Of a DNA stretch of 64,000 nt, positions 21,592-33,427 are shown in pieces (position 1 is the stretch's first letter; each line of letters opens with the position of its first letter). The stretch comes from Capsicum annuum (lineage: Eukaryota > Streptophyta > Magnoliopsida > Solanales > Solanaceae): positions 75,146,480 to 75,210,479 of the forward strand of contig NC_061122.1 of NCBI RefSeq assembly GCF_002878395.1, in the 5' to 3' direction. Under the pieces are notes generated by a model. The model did not search any database and had not been told where the DNA came from. It worked only from the letters and a program-made list of their open reading frames with translations. The position numbers and the translations under genes were made by a program.

Positions 21592-24258
21592 TGTAATGAC
21601 CCTCCACATCATTTCTATATTTCTCATATTTTCTCCATTAGAGATTTCTTATAGCTACTTAAGTCATTTATGACTTGCTGGCGCTGACAATTTAGTTACC
21701 AAGCATTTCGTTTGTTATTTAGAGCCAATTCCCTGTTTTGAAGTCTTTGCTGGTAAGAATTGGCTATTGGGAAAAATAATTAGTCAAGCAACTTTGTATG
21801 CCAATTTTGACCATTCCATCATCTCTTGAACATCGATTTAAGGCTATTTGGACCATTGGTTTGGGTCCCAAGGCTTCCAAACTCATTCCAAGATATTGGG
21901 CAAAACTTAAGAAAAATGGTAGTTGTGTATGGGACCCACTTTTCTTTGAAATGACCTTGGATGGAAATATAGACCATTCCATTGAGTCTGAAACATCGTA
22001 TTTCATAAGATATAATATTTTATTTTTATATACGGTATTCCAGATGAATCCCTAGGGGTCAAGGGACACTTGGAAAAATTCTATGCCTCTAGCAGGTGCA
22101 TTCTCTGAAGCTCCCTTTGGGTCACTTAAGAAAGGGCCACTAAAGCAGCCAACCTATCTCTTAAGAAACCAAGCTTGTCCAGTTGAGGGCCGCTTAAGCG
22201 ATGCCTTCATCGCTAAAGTGAAGGCAACTTAAGCGTCAAAGGGTTAACTTAAGCAACATATGCAAATGGCAGTAGGAATTGTTGTAGGAATTGTGAAAGC
22301 GACACTTGGCCGCTTAAGCGCTGACCGCTTAAGAGGTCTAGCATCCGCTTAAACGACACTTGGGTAACCTTAAATTCTCAATTAGTCCGAATTTATACGA
22401 TTTGTCACTAAAGTTCAATAGTGATAAACCCTAGAACACGTGGATACTTAGGAGAAAAATTAATAGGAGGTTTTGGGTTGTTTGTTTGCTTGTATTGCTC
22501 ATTTCCTATCCTAATTCTTGGTATGTTCCCATGAATTACATGGAAAATTTCTCTATAAATTACAAAATCTCTATAAATAAAGGTGGGTTGATTTTAGCAC
22601 CATTGGAGCTCGAAATTTACCCATTCTTGAGGGTTAATATTCCTTGAGCATAGAGCGACGTGTTGTTGGTTTTGAAAATGCGATTCCACAAGAGAGCCCC
22701 ACATGAGATTTCTAAGTAATTTTGGACCTGAGGCACAAAATTACAATATGGGTACCATTGTTCTCGTATTGATAAGTAGATCATTTTGCTAGTGTGGCAT
22801 CTTGTGGAAGCTTCTCTAAAGGAAAAGTGGATTTCTTTAGGCTTTCTTCTGCGTCTAGGTAGGCTAGGCTAACTTTTCTCACAGGTTGAGTTAATTTGTA
22901 GTATATTTATGATAATGTGCTAGATATTGATTGGGAATTAAGTCTCAAAAGTGTAATTAGTATTATTTGAATTATTTAGCCTATTAAGGAACCGTAAATT
23001 TACGCAATTCACTTAGTTGCTCATGTTTTAGGTCGAATTGCTATCTTAGGGATAATTATGGATTATTTAATATCTAGTTGATGAATTAGATACCTTAGCC
23101 TAGTTTGGGGAAGAATTGGTCTTAGAACAGATTTCTAGGATTAGAAGCCGGCCCCCCTATCCCACCTTAGGCTAATATTCTTGATTAGATCCTTGTAGAC
23201 TTCTATAAGCATGTCATACCCTTATAAATATTTATTACTGAGTTTGAAGAGGCTAGATATATTATACATATGCTTGATTGGTTCTTGGGATTTGGTGCTA
23301 TTTCTGAACCAAGTTTGGTGATTTATCGATTTAGAGTTTCAGTTTAGGTTAGGCAATTGATGATATGAGTTTTGGTTCAAGTTCGGCAAACGATGATGAT
23401 ATTGAGTTCCCATTTAATTCTGACAAATGGTGATAATACTGAGTTTGGACTCAAGTCCGACATTGAGAGGTTATTTATGGTACGATATAGAAAGGATGGA
23501 TTCATAGTTATGGCTTGAGATATGAATAATTAATGAAATTTTAGTTATTTACTTTCTTTGAATGCACCCTTCGGGATTATAGGGGCCTGCATTGGTTTAT
23601 GTACTTTTCCACACTTATTCGCTTTAGTCTTATTGCAATAATTATGCTTTCTTTCATATTATATATGTTTTAATTATTCATTTATAGTATTGGAGCATTA
23701 TTCCAGTTTTCCCTTTTACCTTGACTTAACTTATTTATCTTGGATCTTTATTATACTTATATTATGATTTAGCTTAGTTAGTTGTTGATTCCAACTGAGT
23801 ACCTGTGACTTTGGTACTCATACTACACTTATGTATTTTATTTGGTATAGATCCAAGTACTAGTGGTTGCCACTGATGTTACGATCATTCTACTTAAGAG
23901 TTCAGAGGCTGGGTGAGCTCTCGGAGTAGGAGTTACCCTTTTTCTCCTTCTTCTATATTATCTTAGTCTTTCATTATTCAAGACTGATGTATATATGACT
24001 ATTATTGCACTCGTTTTTCCTTTTGTTAGTGGCTCTTGTACTGACACTACTAGGTCATGGGATGTTATTGCTATCTTAAATATCTTTAGAATTATTATTA
24101 TTACTTGAACTATTGTGTAAGTCTTGACTTGCAAATTTCAAGCTTGTATTCCTTTTCCACCAAATTAACCCATTGCTTATAGCTCCGGGCTACAGTTTGG
24201 CTTACCTAATAATGAGATAAATTAGGTGCTATCATGGCTCATAAATTGGGTTGTGACA
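21592..24258 (+). mobile_element. 3' LTR of the family-3 element (2,667 bp)
   Basis: It starts TGTAATGACCC directly after pol and ends ...AAATTGGGTTGTGACA. No clear polypurine tract is seen before it. A zone at 22,105-22,365 carries CTTAAGCG words, including two perfect CGCTTAAGCG palindromes at 22,191-22,200 and 22,311-22,320, exactly 120 bp apart. The 85-codon frame at 21,798-22,055 is within the LTR. The element's 5' LTR is not in the window, so the two LTRs cannot be compared. Confidence 0.8.
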
Positions 24259-25730
24259 CTTATGGTTTATGTTCTCTCTATTTTACCCCTCCCAAGTTAC
24301 TTTATGTTATTTATAGTCTACCAATGCAGTTAGCATGATTCTCGAGGTGGTTGGTTGAGAGTTATACAATTTTTTATTTGGAAGGTTTGAAAGTTGGTAT
24401 AGTTGACCAAATTCAACAATTGGTGATATCAAGGTAAAAGAGGACTTTTGTCAATTCTCTTAGCTCTAGAATATGGCTTTTGTCCTTGGTTGACCTTTGG
24501 TTTGGATCCTGGATGGTCTAGATGGATTTTGAGTAGTTGGCTAGAAAGTTGAATGTATAAGGTTAAGGTTTGATTTAGATAAATATTTGTTCAGATGACC
24601 TCTGTTTGATGCTTCTCCGGTAAGATTAAGTATGGAATGTAGTTTCTACTCGAGTAGAGTACTTGTTTTTCTCATGGGGTCCTACATGAATTTTGAGGGC
24701 TTGGTTATGTTAGCTATTTTTTTATTGATATTGGTGCAGCCACAACTATAATGCCTTGGCCCTACCTGCAAAATTACTCCTGCAATTCAAGGCTACTCTT
24801 GTAGAGCCTTACCAGTTGAGAAGGATCACTTCTATGGGACCAGGGAACTTTGGCTCATCTGCTTCTACAACGACTAGTCCATGGAAAGATGTAGTTAAAA
24901 GATTTCTTTGTTCCTGTGAGATTAACTCTATGGGATGAGTCTGCACTTACTAAATCTAGCATGGCTAGTGATGTTTGTTAGTGTGGAGGATCCATCGATC
25001 CTACTATATCGCACCAGTAGTCAAATCACCACTTCTACAGAGATTGCTGACAGTTTAACTATTTTATCAGTAAGATCATTTTATTATTTCAAACCCTAGT
25101 TTTTCATGTTTGGGGATAGTGTTTACCAAGGTAATTTCAATTTTTTCTTCTTTGGATATGCTTCTTAAATTTTACTTACACAATTTTCAATGATTTACTA
25201 TTGATTTTTATCTTTGAATTTTAATTTAAATTAGGAAATTGCAAAATTTTGGGGCTAAAGTTATGAATAGGTGTTTAATGATTTGATGGTCAATTTTAGT
25301 TCCATTTTTGATGAAAATCAAATTCGAGTTCCCAACGTTACGGGTAATATGATTTTAAAATAAAAAATTCTAGTCTTTCACTTGTGGGCTTAGGGTTGAC
25401 TTTTGGACCTAGAGTTACATTAAACTAATTTGGGTGTCTTTGGTTTAATTTTCTTTTGTAGATTATGGATTTGATCTAATTGGATATGTTCACAGGATCT
25501 ACAAAATGGTAACACTTCAATTTGATTCTTCAAACTTCATTTAAGACAAGTTTAGACTTTATTTGATTCTTTTATAGAAGTGTTATCTACATTTTTATTC
25601 GAATTAAAATAATGTTTGATTTGGGGGCCTCATATAGGTGAGATGATGAGTATCAATGTAGGTGCCGACGTATCGTGAAATAGCCAGAAGTAATCAGTTG
25701 ATGTCTGGACTGAGTTTCCTAAAATATTAG
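24259..25730 (+). mobile_element. Gypsy LTR fragment, family 4, copy 2
   Basis: It begins right at the family-3 LTR end with CTTATGGTTTATG, which aligns with CTTAGGGTTAATT at 10,010. Homology with copy 1 runs to about 25,390, the point where copy 1 is cut by the family-1 insertion. The rest, to 25,730, is probably the uninterrupted remainder of the same LTR. The motif zone at 24,735-25,030 has GGATCCATCGATCC and related words. No interior of this family was found nearby. Confidence 0.6.
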
Positions 25731-26080
25731 TGTCATGACCCAAGTGGTTGTGAGTCAAACCTATACTAAACCTCCGATGTTAGAACCATCAAACCCAAAT
25801 CTTAACCAATCCATTTAATCACATGAAGCAGAATAATAATAAGTCTCAAAACATAAAAATAGATGTGGAAATCCTAACTATTACATCCTTAAAATCCATA
25901 AGTCACCATACAAAGAAGATAACAAACAAGTCTAAGGGTAAACAAAAATAACTAATATAGTAAAAACACTTTTCGAACCACACTCGAATCGATCAACTTA
26001 CAACGCTAGAAGGGAAAATAAGGAAAATTTACATAACTCAGCATAAATATTAGGAAACTTGGTATGATTGTTTGATTCAG
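25731..26080 (-). mobile_element. Fragment of the 3' LTR (LTR 3' end) of a family-2 gypsy element
   Basis: On the + strand it starts TGTCATGACCCAAGTGG, the reverse of an LTR end, and aligns with 37,458 onward (ACCAATCCATxTAATCACATGAxG, AATCCTAACTATTACATCC). Only about 350 of an expected ~2.3 kb remain. At about 26,080 it passes directly into chromodomain sequence, so the PPT and the rest of the LTR are deleted. Confidence 0.7.
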
Positions 26081-26620
26081 TCTCTTAAGTGGCCTCTTCA
26101 ACAAGAGTGTTCTTCCATTGAACCTTTACAGATGCAATCTCCCTTGACCTCAACTTGTGATCCTTTTTTTCAAGAATAGACGCAGGCTCTTTTTTATAGG
26201 AAAGATTCTTATCAAACAGGACCAAATCCCCAAAAATATGCAACAAAATCAACATCACAACGCTTCATCCTACCCCATTAAAAATGTTGTTTAAGATCAT
26301 GATACGTGTTGGTCGCACCAGGATGTACAGAGTACATCAAACCATGAGCCTATGTAAGGATAGTATGAATACAATTATCAACACAGGGACCAACCTTAAT
26401 TCTCAAGAGACCCTCATCATCAATCATGTCCCCCTTGGCCTCTCCCTACAAACCCTTATCATAGATCTTGCTTAACTTAGTATACTCAAACTGTCAGGCC
26501 TTGATATGCTCTAAGAACAAAGATCTTGCCTCAACACAAGCTAACACTCTACCTTTTTTAGAATCTTAAAGCCACAAATGATTTTTAGCCAGCGTTTGGA
26601 TCTCTCTAGCCACTGGTCGC
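26080..26620 (-). pseudogene. Integrase remnant of the family-2 element: zinc-binding part fused to chromodomain, core deleted
   Basis: Read leftward: 'LACVEARSLFLEHIKA', then the H-H...C region 'YSVHPGATNTYHDLKQHF', then near 26,290 a jump straight to 'VLFDKNLSYKKEPASIL' and 'LRSREIASVKVQWKNTLVEEA'. The last is the chromodomain-type C terminus. The catalytic D,D-35-E core, about 150 residues, is absent, so this copy cannot integrate. Short + strand frames here are shadows. Confidence 0.7.
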
Positions 26621-28000
26621 CTTTTGGTTGCTAACAAAACCATGCTACCCATACTCCCATGCTTCCTGCTCAAAGTATTAACTACCGCATTTGCCTTAGC
26701 TAGAAGTATAGAATATTAATATCTTATTCCTTGAGCAACTCTATCCATCTACGGTGTGTCAAATTCCTCTATGTAAACATATGCAAGAGATTGTGATGAT
26801 CATTTAAAACTTCATAACGGACACCATACAGGTAGTGACTCCAAATTTTAAGAGTAAAAACTATCATTACCAACTCTAAGTCATGTGAAGGATATTTTTT
26901 CGGGCACCTTTAATTGAGTAGAAGCTATGCGATGACTTTCTTATCCAATATCATATTAACACCTAAACTAGAACATGGAGCATCATAATACATAATAAAG
27001 TCCTTACCTTCCATAAGAAATGAAAGGATAAAAGTTGTAGTTAACCAAGTATAGAGGTTTTGGATGCCCTCCTTACATTCCTTAGGCCCTTGAAATGGCA
27101 CATCCTTCTATGTCAAATGAATCAAGTAGGACACAATTGAAGGAAACACTTTTAAAAAATCACGTTTATGCCTAGCCAACACCACAAAGGTGTGAATCTC
27201 AATCACCGAGGTAGCCTAGCCCAACTCATAACTACATCTATTTTATACAGATTAAATTCCCCAAGAAGGATACAAACAACAACAAAACCTCATACTTGGA
27301 GAATTTAACATATAAATGCTTCTCCTTCAATAAATCCAACACCACTATGAAATTATTCTCATGCTCTTTCTTACTCTTTGAGTAAACCAAAAGGTCATGA
27401 ACAAATACAATAACAAAAGAATTCAGATAAGGCTTAAAACTCCCATTAGTCAAACTCATAAAAGTAGTTGGGCATTAGTAAACCTTAAACATAATACCAA
27501 AAATTCATAATGCCCATACCTGGTATGGAGAGTAATGTTAGGAATATCCTCAGCCTCAATCTTCTACTGATGATACCCAAACCTAAAGTCAATCTTGGAA
27601 AAGATTGATGCACCCTGGAGCTGATCAAACAAGTCATTTATATGATAAAGAGGATACTTATTATAGACAGTGACTAGTTTAACTGATGGTAGTCAATGCA
27701 ATACACATAATCTAATATCTTTTTACAAAGAACATAGGAGTATCCTATAGAGAGGCATTCAGACGAATAAAACCCTTACTAAGTAGGTACTACAACTGAA
27801 CCTTCAACTCTCTCAGCTATACTAGTGACATCTTTTGATGATAAATGGAAATAGAATGGGCATCAGGCTCTAAATCAATATAGAATCTATATCATAATTT
27901 GGTGGAGTACTAGTAAGTCCATAGGAAACACATCTGGAATATCACAAACTATCCAAACTAACCCAATAGGTGGAACCTTAACATTAGTGTCCCAAAGATT
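26620..28000 (-). pseudogene. Reverse transcriptase and RNase H of the family-2 element
   Basis: RNase H: 'AKANAVVNTLSRKHGSMGS' closes the domain at about 26,640-26,710. RT: the open frame at 27,238-27,459 reads 'PYLNSFVIVFVHDLLVYSKSKKEHENN' and 'EKHLYVKFSKYE', where the catalytic F-I-D-D has become F-V-H-D. Upstream (27,500-27,900) are degraded 'FRTRYGHYEF', '[15 protein letters not shown]' and 'IDYHQL' segments. Many stops are present. Order and strand fit the protease at 28,038. Confidence 0.75.
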
Positions 28001-28037
28001 CACTAGAAATGCCAAACACCTCATCTCCATTAGCTTT

Positions 28038-28560
28038 TTAGCATAAATTTAGTATAGGATATTTTTTTGGAACAAGACTACAATCACCCTTCCACTCAAT
28101 CCTAAACATAGACGACATGGCTAAAATAACTGTCTTATCACGAAAGTTAAATATAGCATGGTAAGTAGACAACCAACTCATCATCAGAATGACATCAAAG
28201 TCTACCATGTCAAGAATCGCTATGTCTACCCAAGTTTTATACCCCATAAAAGTAATAAGAAAAGCATAACAAACTCTATCTATAATTACAGAATCACCAA
28301 AAGAAGTATAAAATGGAAAAAAAATCACAAAAACCACATCTCATATCTAGTTAAAACAAAATAATAAACATGTTAGAAAAGGTAGAGCCGAGAAAAAATA
28401 AGGTTATTGTGATTTGGTAATAAACTAGAATAGTTCCCATGATCACAACATCAAATGCTTCTACCTTAAGCCTCCTAAAAACATAAAAATAGGTTTGCCC
28501 ACCTACTTGTGCGTTGCCTCTACCAAAATAAGTGCTAACTTGACTTTATGTCCATATTTT
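28038..28560 (-). pseudogene. Retropepsin remnant of the family-2 element
   Basis: A 100-codon frame at 28,038-28,337 matches the C-terminal half of gypsy protease: 'VDIAILDMVDFDVILMMSWLS', where the usual 'DVILGMDWL' has lost Gly and Asp. 'FRDKTVILAMSSMFRIEWKGD' is the usual follow-on. The active-site D-S/T-G end upstream (28,340-28,560) is broken by stops and not recognisable. It sits between gag and RT as expected. Confidence 0.65.
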
Positions 28561-29789
28561 CAATTTATTTGGTTGCCAACTCTACCTACTATGTGGCCAC
28601 CAATCCCTTCCTGAGGATGGCCCCTACCATGAGAATTATCTCCACTGCCTTCTAGAGCTAGAGCTTATGTAGCCTATTACTGAGTAGACTGATTGGCTTG
28701 TTTATGACTAGGACACCATTTTCGAATATTCCTATGCTCAGTAAACTTATAGCATATCCATTCTAAAGTAGGCCTCTTAGCCAAAGCTAAAGAAGAGATT
28801 TAGTTACTATTATCTGAAATAGGCTAGCTTCCCCCTCAGAAACCCCTAGTTTATACTTGCATAGACAACTGACATGGGAATCTAGAATATCCTTGAGAAA
28901 CTTGACCTTTAGAGAAAAATCCATTACAACTTACATCTTTATGGGGATTCTCTGCAGACTTTGTATACGTATCCTATTTTACCCCCTTGACATTTTGAAT
29001 ATACTCCACTACCTCCTAAAAAGTTTTTCCTAATGATACCATTTGAAGAGCCAACAATTGAAGTCGCATGTTTAGCCCTTTAACGAACCAATGAATCCTC
29101 TCCTTCTTAATATGTAATAACTATAATTGATACCTTGAGTGTAAGAGGAAGCGAGCATCATATGTTGTAACAGAGTAATTACCCTACTCGATACTATTGA
29201 ACTCGTCCTGCCTCCTATTGCAAAGTATAAGGAATGTTTTCTCAAGTAAGATAGAGTAGAATAATGTCCAGCTCAATAAAGGAAAAATGAAAGGCCTACA
29301 CCCCATAAACACTCTCTATTATAACTTTCTATCTCCATGTAATTGAAAAGTGAAAACTCTACCCCATGCCACTCCACGTCCCCATCGTATGAAGCCTCTA
29401 GTAATAGTCAATGATAAACTCATATGCATATTCCTTTTTAGTATCATAGAAAATCAAAGGCTTAATCTTGGTAAAAATCTTCAGCAAATTATGTTCCTAC
29501 CTATTTATCACAAGTTGGTCTAAAAAAAATCTATCTTTAAGGCCTCATCCATATATAGAGCCACAATTGCAGCATGATGAATTCCTAGATACGGACCTAC
29601 AATAGCTATGGGTGCCACCCTAGTCCCTACTAAATCACTAAAAAAAGTTAGTACCTAAAGTATCACATGAGACACCATCGAATTAGGCACAACCTCTACT
29701 TCATTTGGTTCAACTACTTCCTCTATTGCTACTTTAAAAATATCCTCTAGTAGTGGAGAAGATTTAGACCTTACCTGAGCTAGTCCAAT
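28560..29789 (-). pseudogene. gag remnant of the family-2 element, cut at its N-terminal side by another LTR
   Basis: Read leftward from 29,789: 'VEEVVEPNEVEVVPNSM', the degraded capsid region with 'TYDARFLYTQ', and a spacer. Near 28,750 is a zinc knuckle in which C-x2-C-x4-H-x4-C keeps only the first and last cysteines (C-Y-K-F...W-C). Stops and frame changes are common. The reading ends at 29,789, where the 3' LTR of a family-1 element begins. That break and the matching family-2 PBS and LTR beyond 37,443 suggest the family-1 element inserted in this gag. Confidence 0.65.
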
Positions 29790-31828
29790 TATCACGACCT
29801 AAACCAGGGCCTAGTCCTGGCTGGTATCTCAAGTCCACCATGGATCGAAGACCACTCCTTATCCTAACCTCAATAGCACAGTAATAAAAATAAGCGAAAG
29901 CCAATGCAGATAGTAATAGAAGATAAATATATCAAATGAAAGTTCTAAGAGTCCAAAACCTACAATCCAACCTACACTTACCCACAAAAGCCTCTGAAAC
30001 CAAAATACTGAAATAGGTCGGCACATGCCTCCAACCATGACAAATAAAAGTCACAATTCCCAAAAATTAAAAAGAAACCTAAGAAAATGGCAGGACTTTT
30101 TGAAAGATGGAGGCTCACCACTTTACAGAAAATCAACCCCCATACCACACCACCTAATACTGCACAAGAGTAATAGAAAACCCTTTGTATATCATGAAAT
30201 ATCGTAGCAACTAGGGACAGTCAGTGGGATAAGTACTGGCATGTAACTTAGGAAAAGTTATAAATAATGCCATGTAAAAAATCAACCAAACCGTATGCGC
30301 ACCTTTATATATACGTATATTAGATGTCGGGATAGAGAGAAGCATCATAAATGCAAGATATTAAATAATTAACCTCGACTGTGTAGCTCTATCCATCTTA
30401 AGGGAACCCATGGGCTATATGAGTTCAGCTCCCACTACTAAAAGGGCCTTAGAACATGTTAGCCGCACGAAGCGTGGAAATCCAAAGGTGGACTAAATAC
30501 ACCAAGGCTCTAGCCATCCCAAAAATAAAATGTATGAACTAGGCATTCGATTATGTGAAACCCCACACTGGCAAACCTGGTTTCCAGTATTGGTCCCCCC
30601 AGGGACCTCCAACATCATGTTGAGCTATATAACCCCTTTTAAGCTCAAATTAAAATCACTTTGCACATAATTCCAACCATAAACCAAGGAGTATCATACT
30701 AAGGCATTTACTATTTGGTACCAATTATACTTGTAAGCTAATTTCCATTGTACCATAACTAATTTATTAACCATTAGTCTCCCAAGTTCCATTTTAATCC
30801 AAAATGATGGCTACCAAGGCCTTTGAAAACCACTTTATCTGTTTAGCCTAAAGTGCAATGTAATTATTGAAAAGGACAAGTAAAATCATGTAATATATCT
30901 ATATTCAAAACCAATTCACAAACTAGGTTGAGGTTAATGTAAATGTTAAGCCAACAATTCATCAATTTGGGGAAACCCATGCCCCCATTGCAAACCGCAC
31001 CATATTCCCTAATTCAACCCCAAAAACATTAAGTCAAGCATTAATAATAGGTTTAAAGAATGGGGAAAACCAGTCAAGTAATAATCAATCAAAAGCCCAC
31101 AACCAAAGTTCAAACCCAACAATTAAATCACATGATATTGGATTAATTTATTCCATAATAAAAATACAAATTTAGGGAAGAGATACTACCTGAAATACCA
31201 AAGAAATTAAAATAAATTCAAAGCTTAAAGCTTGGAGAATGAATTCCTTATGAACACTAGTTTCTCTTGCTTTTGGGGAGTTTAAGATGAAGAGAGTAGG
31301 TTTTAATCTGAGTAATTGAGGATAATAGTGTCCCTTAGTGTTTTAAGGTTGTTGGAAATAAGTGTAAGGAGGGTAACACCAAAAGAAAAATAATTAAAAT
31401 ATGCAAGAAATTTTGGGCCTAGTCGTTATAACTCAGGTAGCAATTCATGACGACTGACCACTAGTCGTTGCATGGACTCGTGACCTGGAGATCAAAATCC
31501 TTGACCTCCACTATTATGTTAGCAAGTAACTCATCACGACTCATTGTCTTACATTACATCTCATGACGTCAACTCTGATCAAAGCAAAATATCTGAGCGA
31601 CCTAACTATTTGGAAAATGAGTCCCTCCTAATGACTCATTGTGTCACGTAATGGGACATACCCTAGACTCATTGTCACAAGACCAAAACCTGGGCAACTC
31701 ACTATTAAGACAACGAGTCTCACCCTACGACACATGATGAGTGATAATGACTTATCACCTGAGTCGTAGTCATGGTAGTGTTGTCAACACTTCAAAAATT
31801 TTAGAGTCCAAAAATCTGAGGTATTTCA
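29790..31828 (-). mobile_element. 3' LTR of the second family-1 element (2,039 bp)
   Basis: On the - strand it starts TGAAATACCTCAGATTTTTGG (31,828 leftward) and ends at a mutated ...GGTCGTGATA (29,790). It aligns with the 5' LTR fragment at 36,549 and, more distantly, with 11,152 and 48,692. The first ~400 bp on the - strand (31,430-31,800) carry GAGTCGT/ACGACTC words. A TATATATACG TATA-like stretch lies near 30,317. Repeated 'GAGGTAxxCCCC' words common to the family are partly lost. Confidence 0.8.
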
Positions 31829-31841
31829 TTATCCCCTCCTT
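31829..31841 (-). other. Polypurine tract of the second family-1 element
   Basis: On the - strand AAGGAGGGGATAA directly precedes the LTR start. It is preceded by the family word CATTTGGGGATGAGTGATCATA. Confidence 0.8.
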
Positions 31842-31950
31842 ATGATCACTCATCCCCAAATGAGAAGTTAGGGTACCCTTGGCACGATCATGGAAAGAAT
31901 GCAACCAAAACCCCAAAATATATCAAAATGAAACAAGAGGGAAATGAAAC

Positions 31951-33304
31951 TCATACCTCAAACATTGCATCCAAAGTTGGGAACAAGAACAAATTCTTGG
32001 CCCTCATATCTTCTTCAACCTCCCAAGTATCTTCTTTTACCTTTTGATTACTCCAAAGTACCTTAACCGAAGCTATCTCTTTAGTCCTCAATCTATGTAC
32101 CTGCCTATCTAATATCTCAACGAGAACTTTGTCATAAGATAAGGAATTCACCATACCGACATCCTTAATAGGTACTATCAAGGAAGGATCACCCAAATAC
32201 TTTTTCAGCATAGACACACGAAAAATAGGATGGACAAAACCCAAATTCATAGGCAAATCCAACTCCCAAGAAACATTCCAATTCTCTTCACAATTTGATA
32301 TGGGCCAACATAAAGGGGACTGATCATTCCCTTATTACGAAATCCCATAACTCCTTTCATGGGAGAAACTCCAAGAACACCCAATCACTAACCTCAAATT
32401 CAGCCTCCCTCCGCCTCACATTCGCATAAGACTTTTGGCGATTCTAAGTAGTCATACATATTTCTCTAATCAGTTTCACCTTTTCTATGGCTTGGTGAAC
32501 TATGTCAAGACAAAATGATCTAGTCTCACCAACCTCAAACCACGTAATAGAAAACTTACACATCCTACCATAGATAGCCTCAAAAGGAGCCATCTGGAAG
32601 ATAGAATGGTAACTATTGTTATACAAAAACTCAATAAGAGGAAAATAATCAACGCAACTGCCTTTAAAATCAATCACATAGGCCCTTAGCATATCCTCAA
32701 AGGTCTAAATAGTCTACTCTACTTTTCCATCCATTTGAGGGTGAAATGCGGTGCTAAGGTTCACATGAGTACCTAAACTTTTTTGAAGCGAATGCCATAA
32801 GTGAGAAAAAAACTGCATACCTTGATCTGAAATGATAGACGTTGGTGCTCCATTTAATTTGACTATCACCTGAATGAACAACTTAGCATAATCCTCTTCT
32901 GAGCAGTTAGTCCTCACAGGAAAATAGTGAGTAGACTTAGTCATTCTACTCACAATAACCCAAATAGAATCATATTTATTTCGAGACCGCCAAAAACCTA
33001 TAATGAAATCCATATTGATCATCTACCATTTCCACATAAGCAACTTTATATCTTGAAACATGCCACCAGGCCTTAAATGTTCAACCTTGTCTTGTTGGCA
33101 AACCATATATTTAGCCACGAAGTTTGGCACATCTCTGTTTATATTGTTCCACCAGTAGATTTTCTTTAAGTCATGGAACATCTTAGTCGAACCCAAATGA
33201 ATTGTACATCTAGACTCATGAGCCTTAGTCAAAATCCTTTCCCGCAAGCCATCAACCTCAGCAATACACAATATTTCATGATACATCAAGATGCCACCTC
33301 CCAC
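31951..33304 (-). pseudogene. Integrase plus chromodomain of the second family-1 element
   Basis: The best preserved gypsy integrase here. Leftward from 33,304: 'HESRCTIHLGSTKMFHDLKKIYWW' and 'CQQDKVEHLRPGG' (HHCC zinc part, one Cys lost). 'MDFIIGFWRSRNKYDSIWVIVSR' carries the first catalytic Asp, 'SIISDQGMQFFS' the second, and 'HPQMDGKVE' the Glu, so D,D-35-E is intact. Two TAG stops follow within five codons (about 32,706-32,717), both where related proteins have Gln. Then 'LIEFLYNNSYHSIFQMAPFEAIYGR'. The C terminus, 31,951-32,262, has 'RVSMLKKYLGDPS', 'EILDRQVHRLRTKEIASVKV' and 'VKEDTWEVEEDMR', a chromodomain tail of Tekay type. Inactive because of the stops. Confidence 0.85.
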
Positions 33305-33427
33305 AATCTCAAAAGCTATAACCTTTTGCTGACCAACATCTTCCTTAATCTAGTATAGGCATGGGATCTAAAGCCTACTTCTCCTTCACCTCAGCAACAA
33401 GAGATGATTTAACCACTTCTTAAACAA

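Noticed and set aside
21798..22055. 85-codon frame with a sense/antisense partner
   Set aside because: Inside the family-3 LTR, with no similarity to a known domain and no reason to expect a gene between the LTR start and its motif zone.
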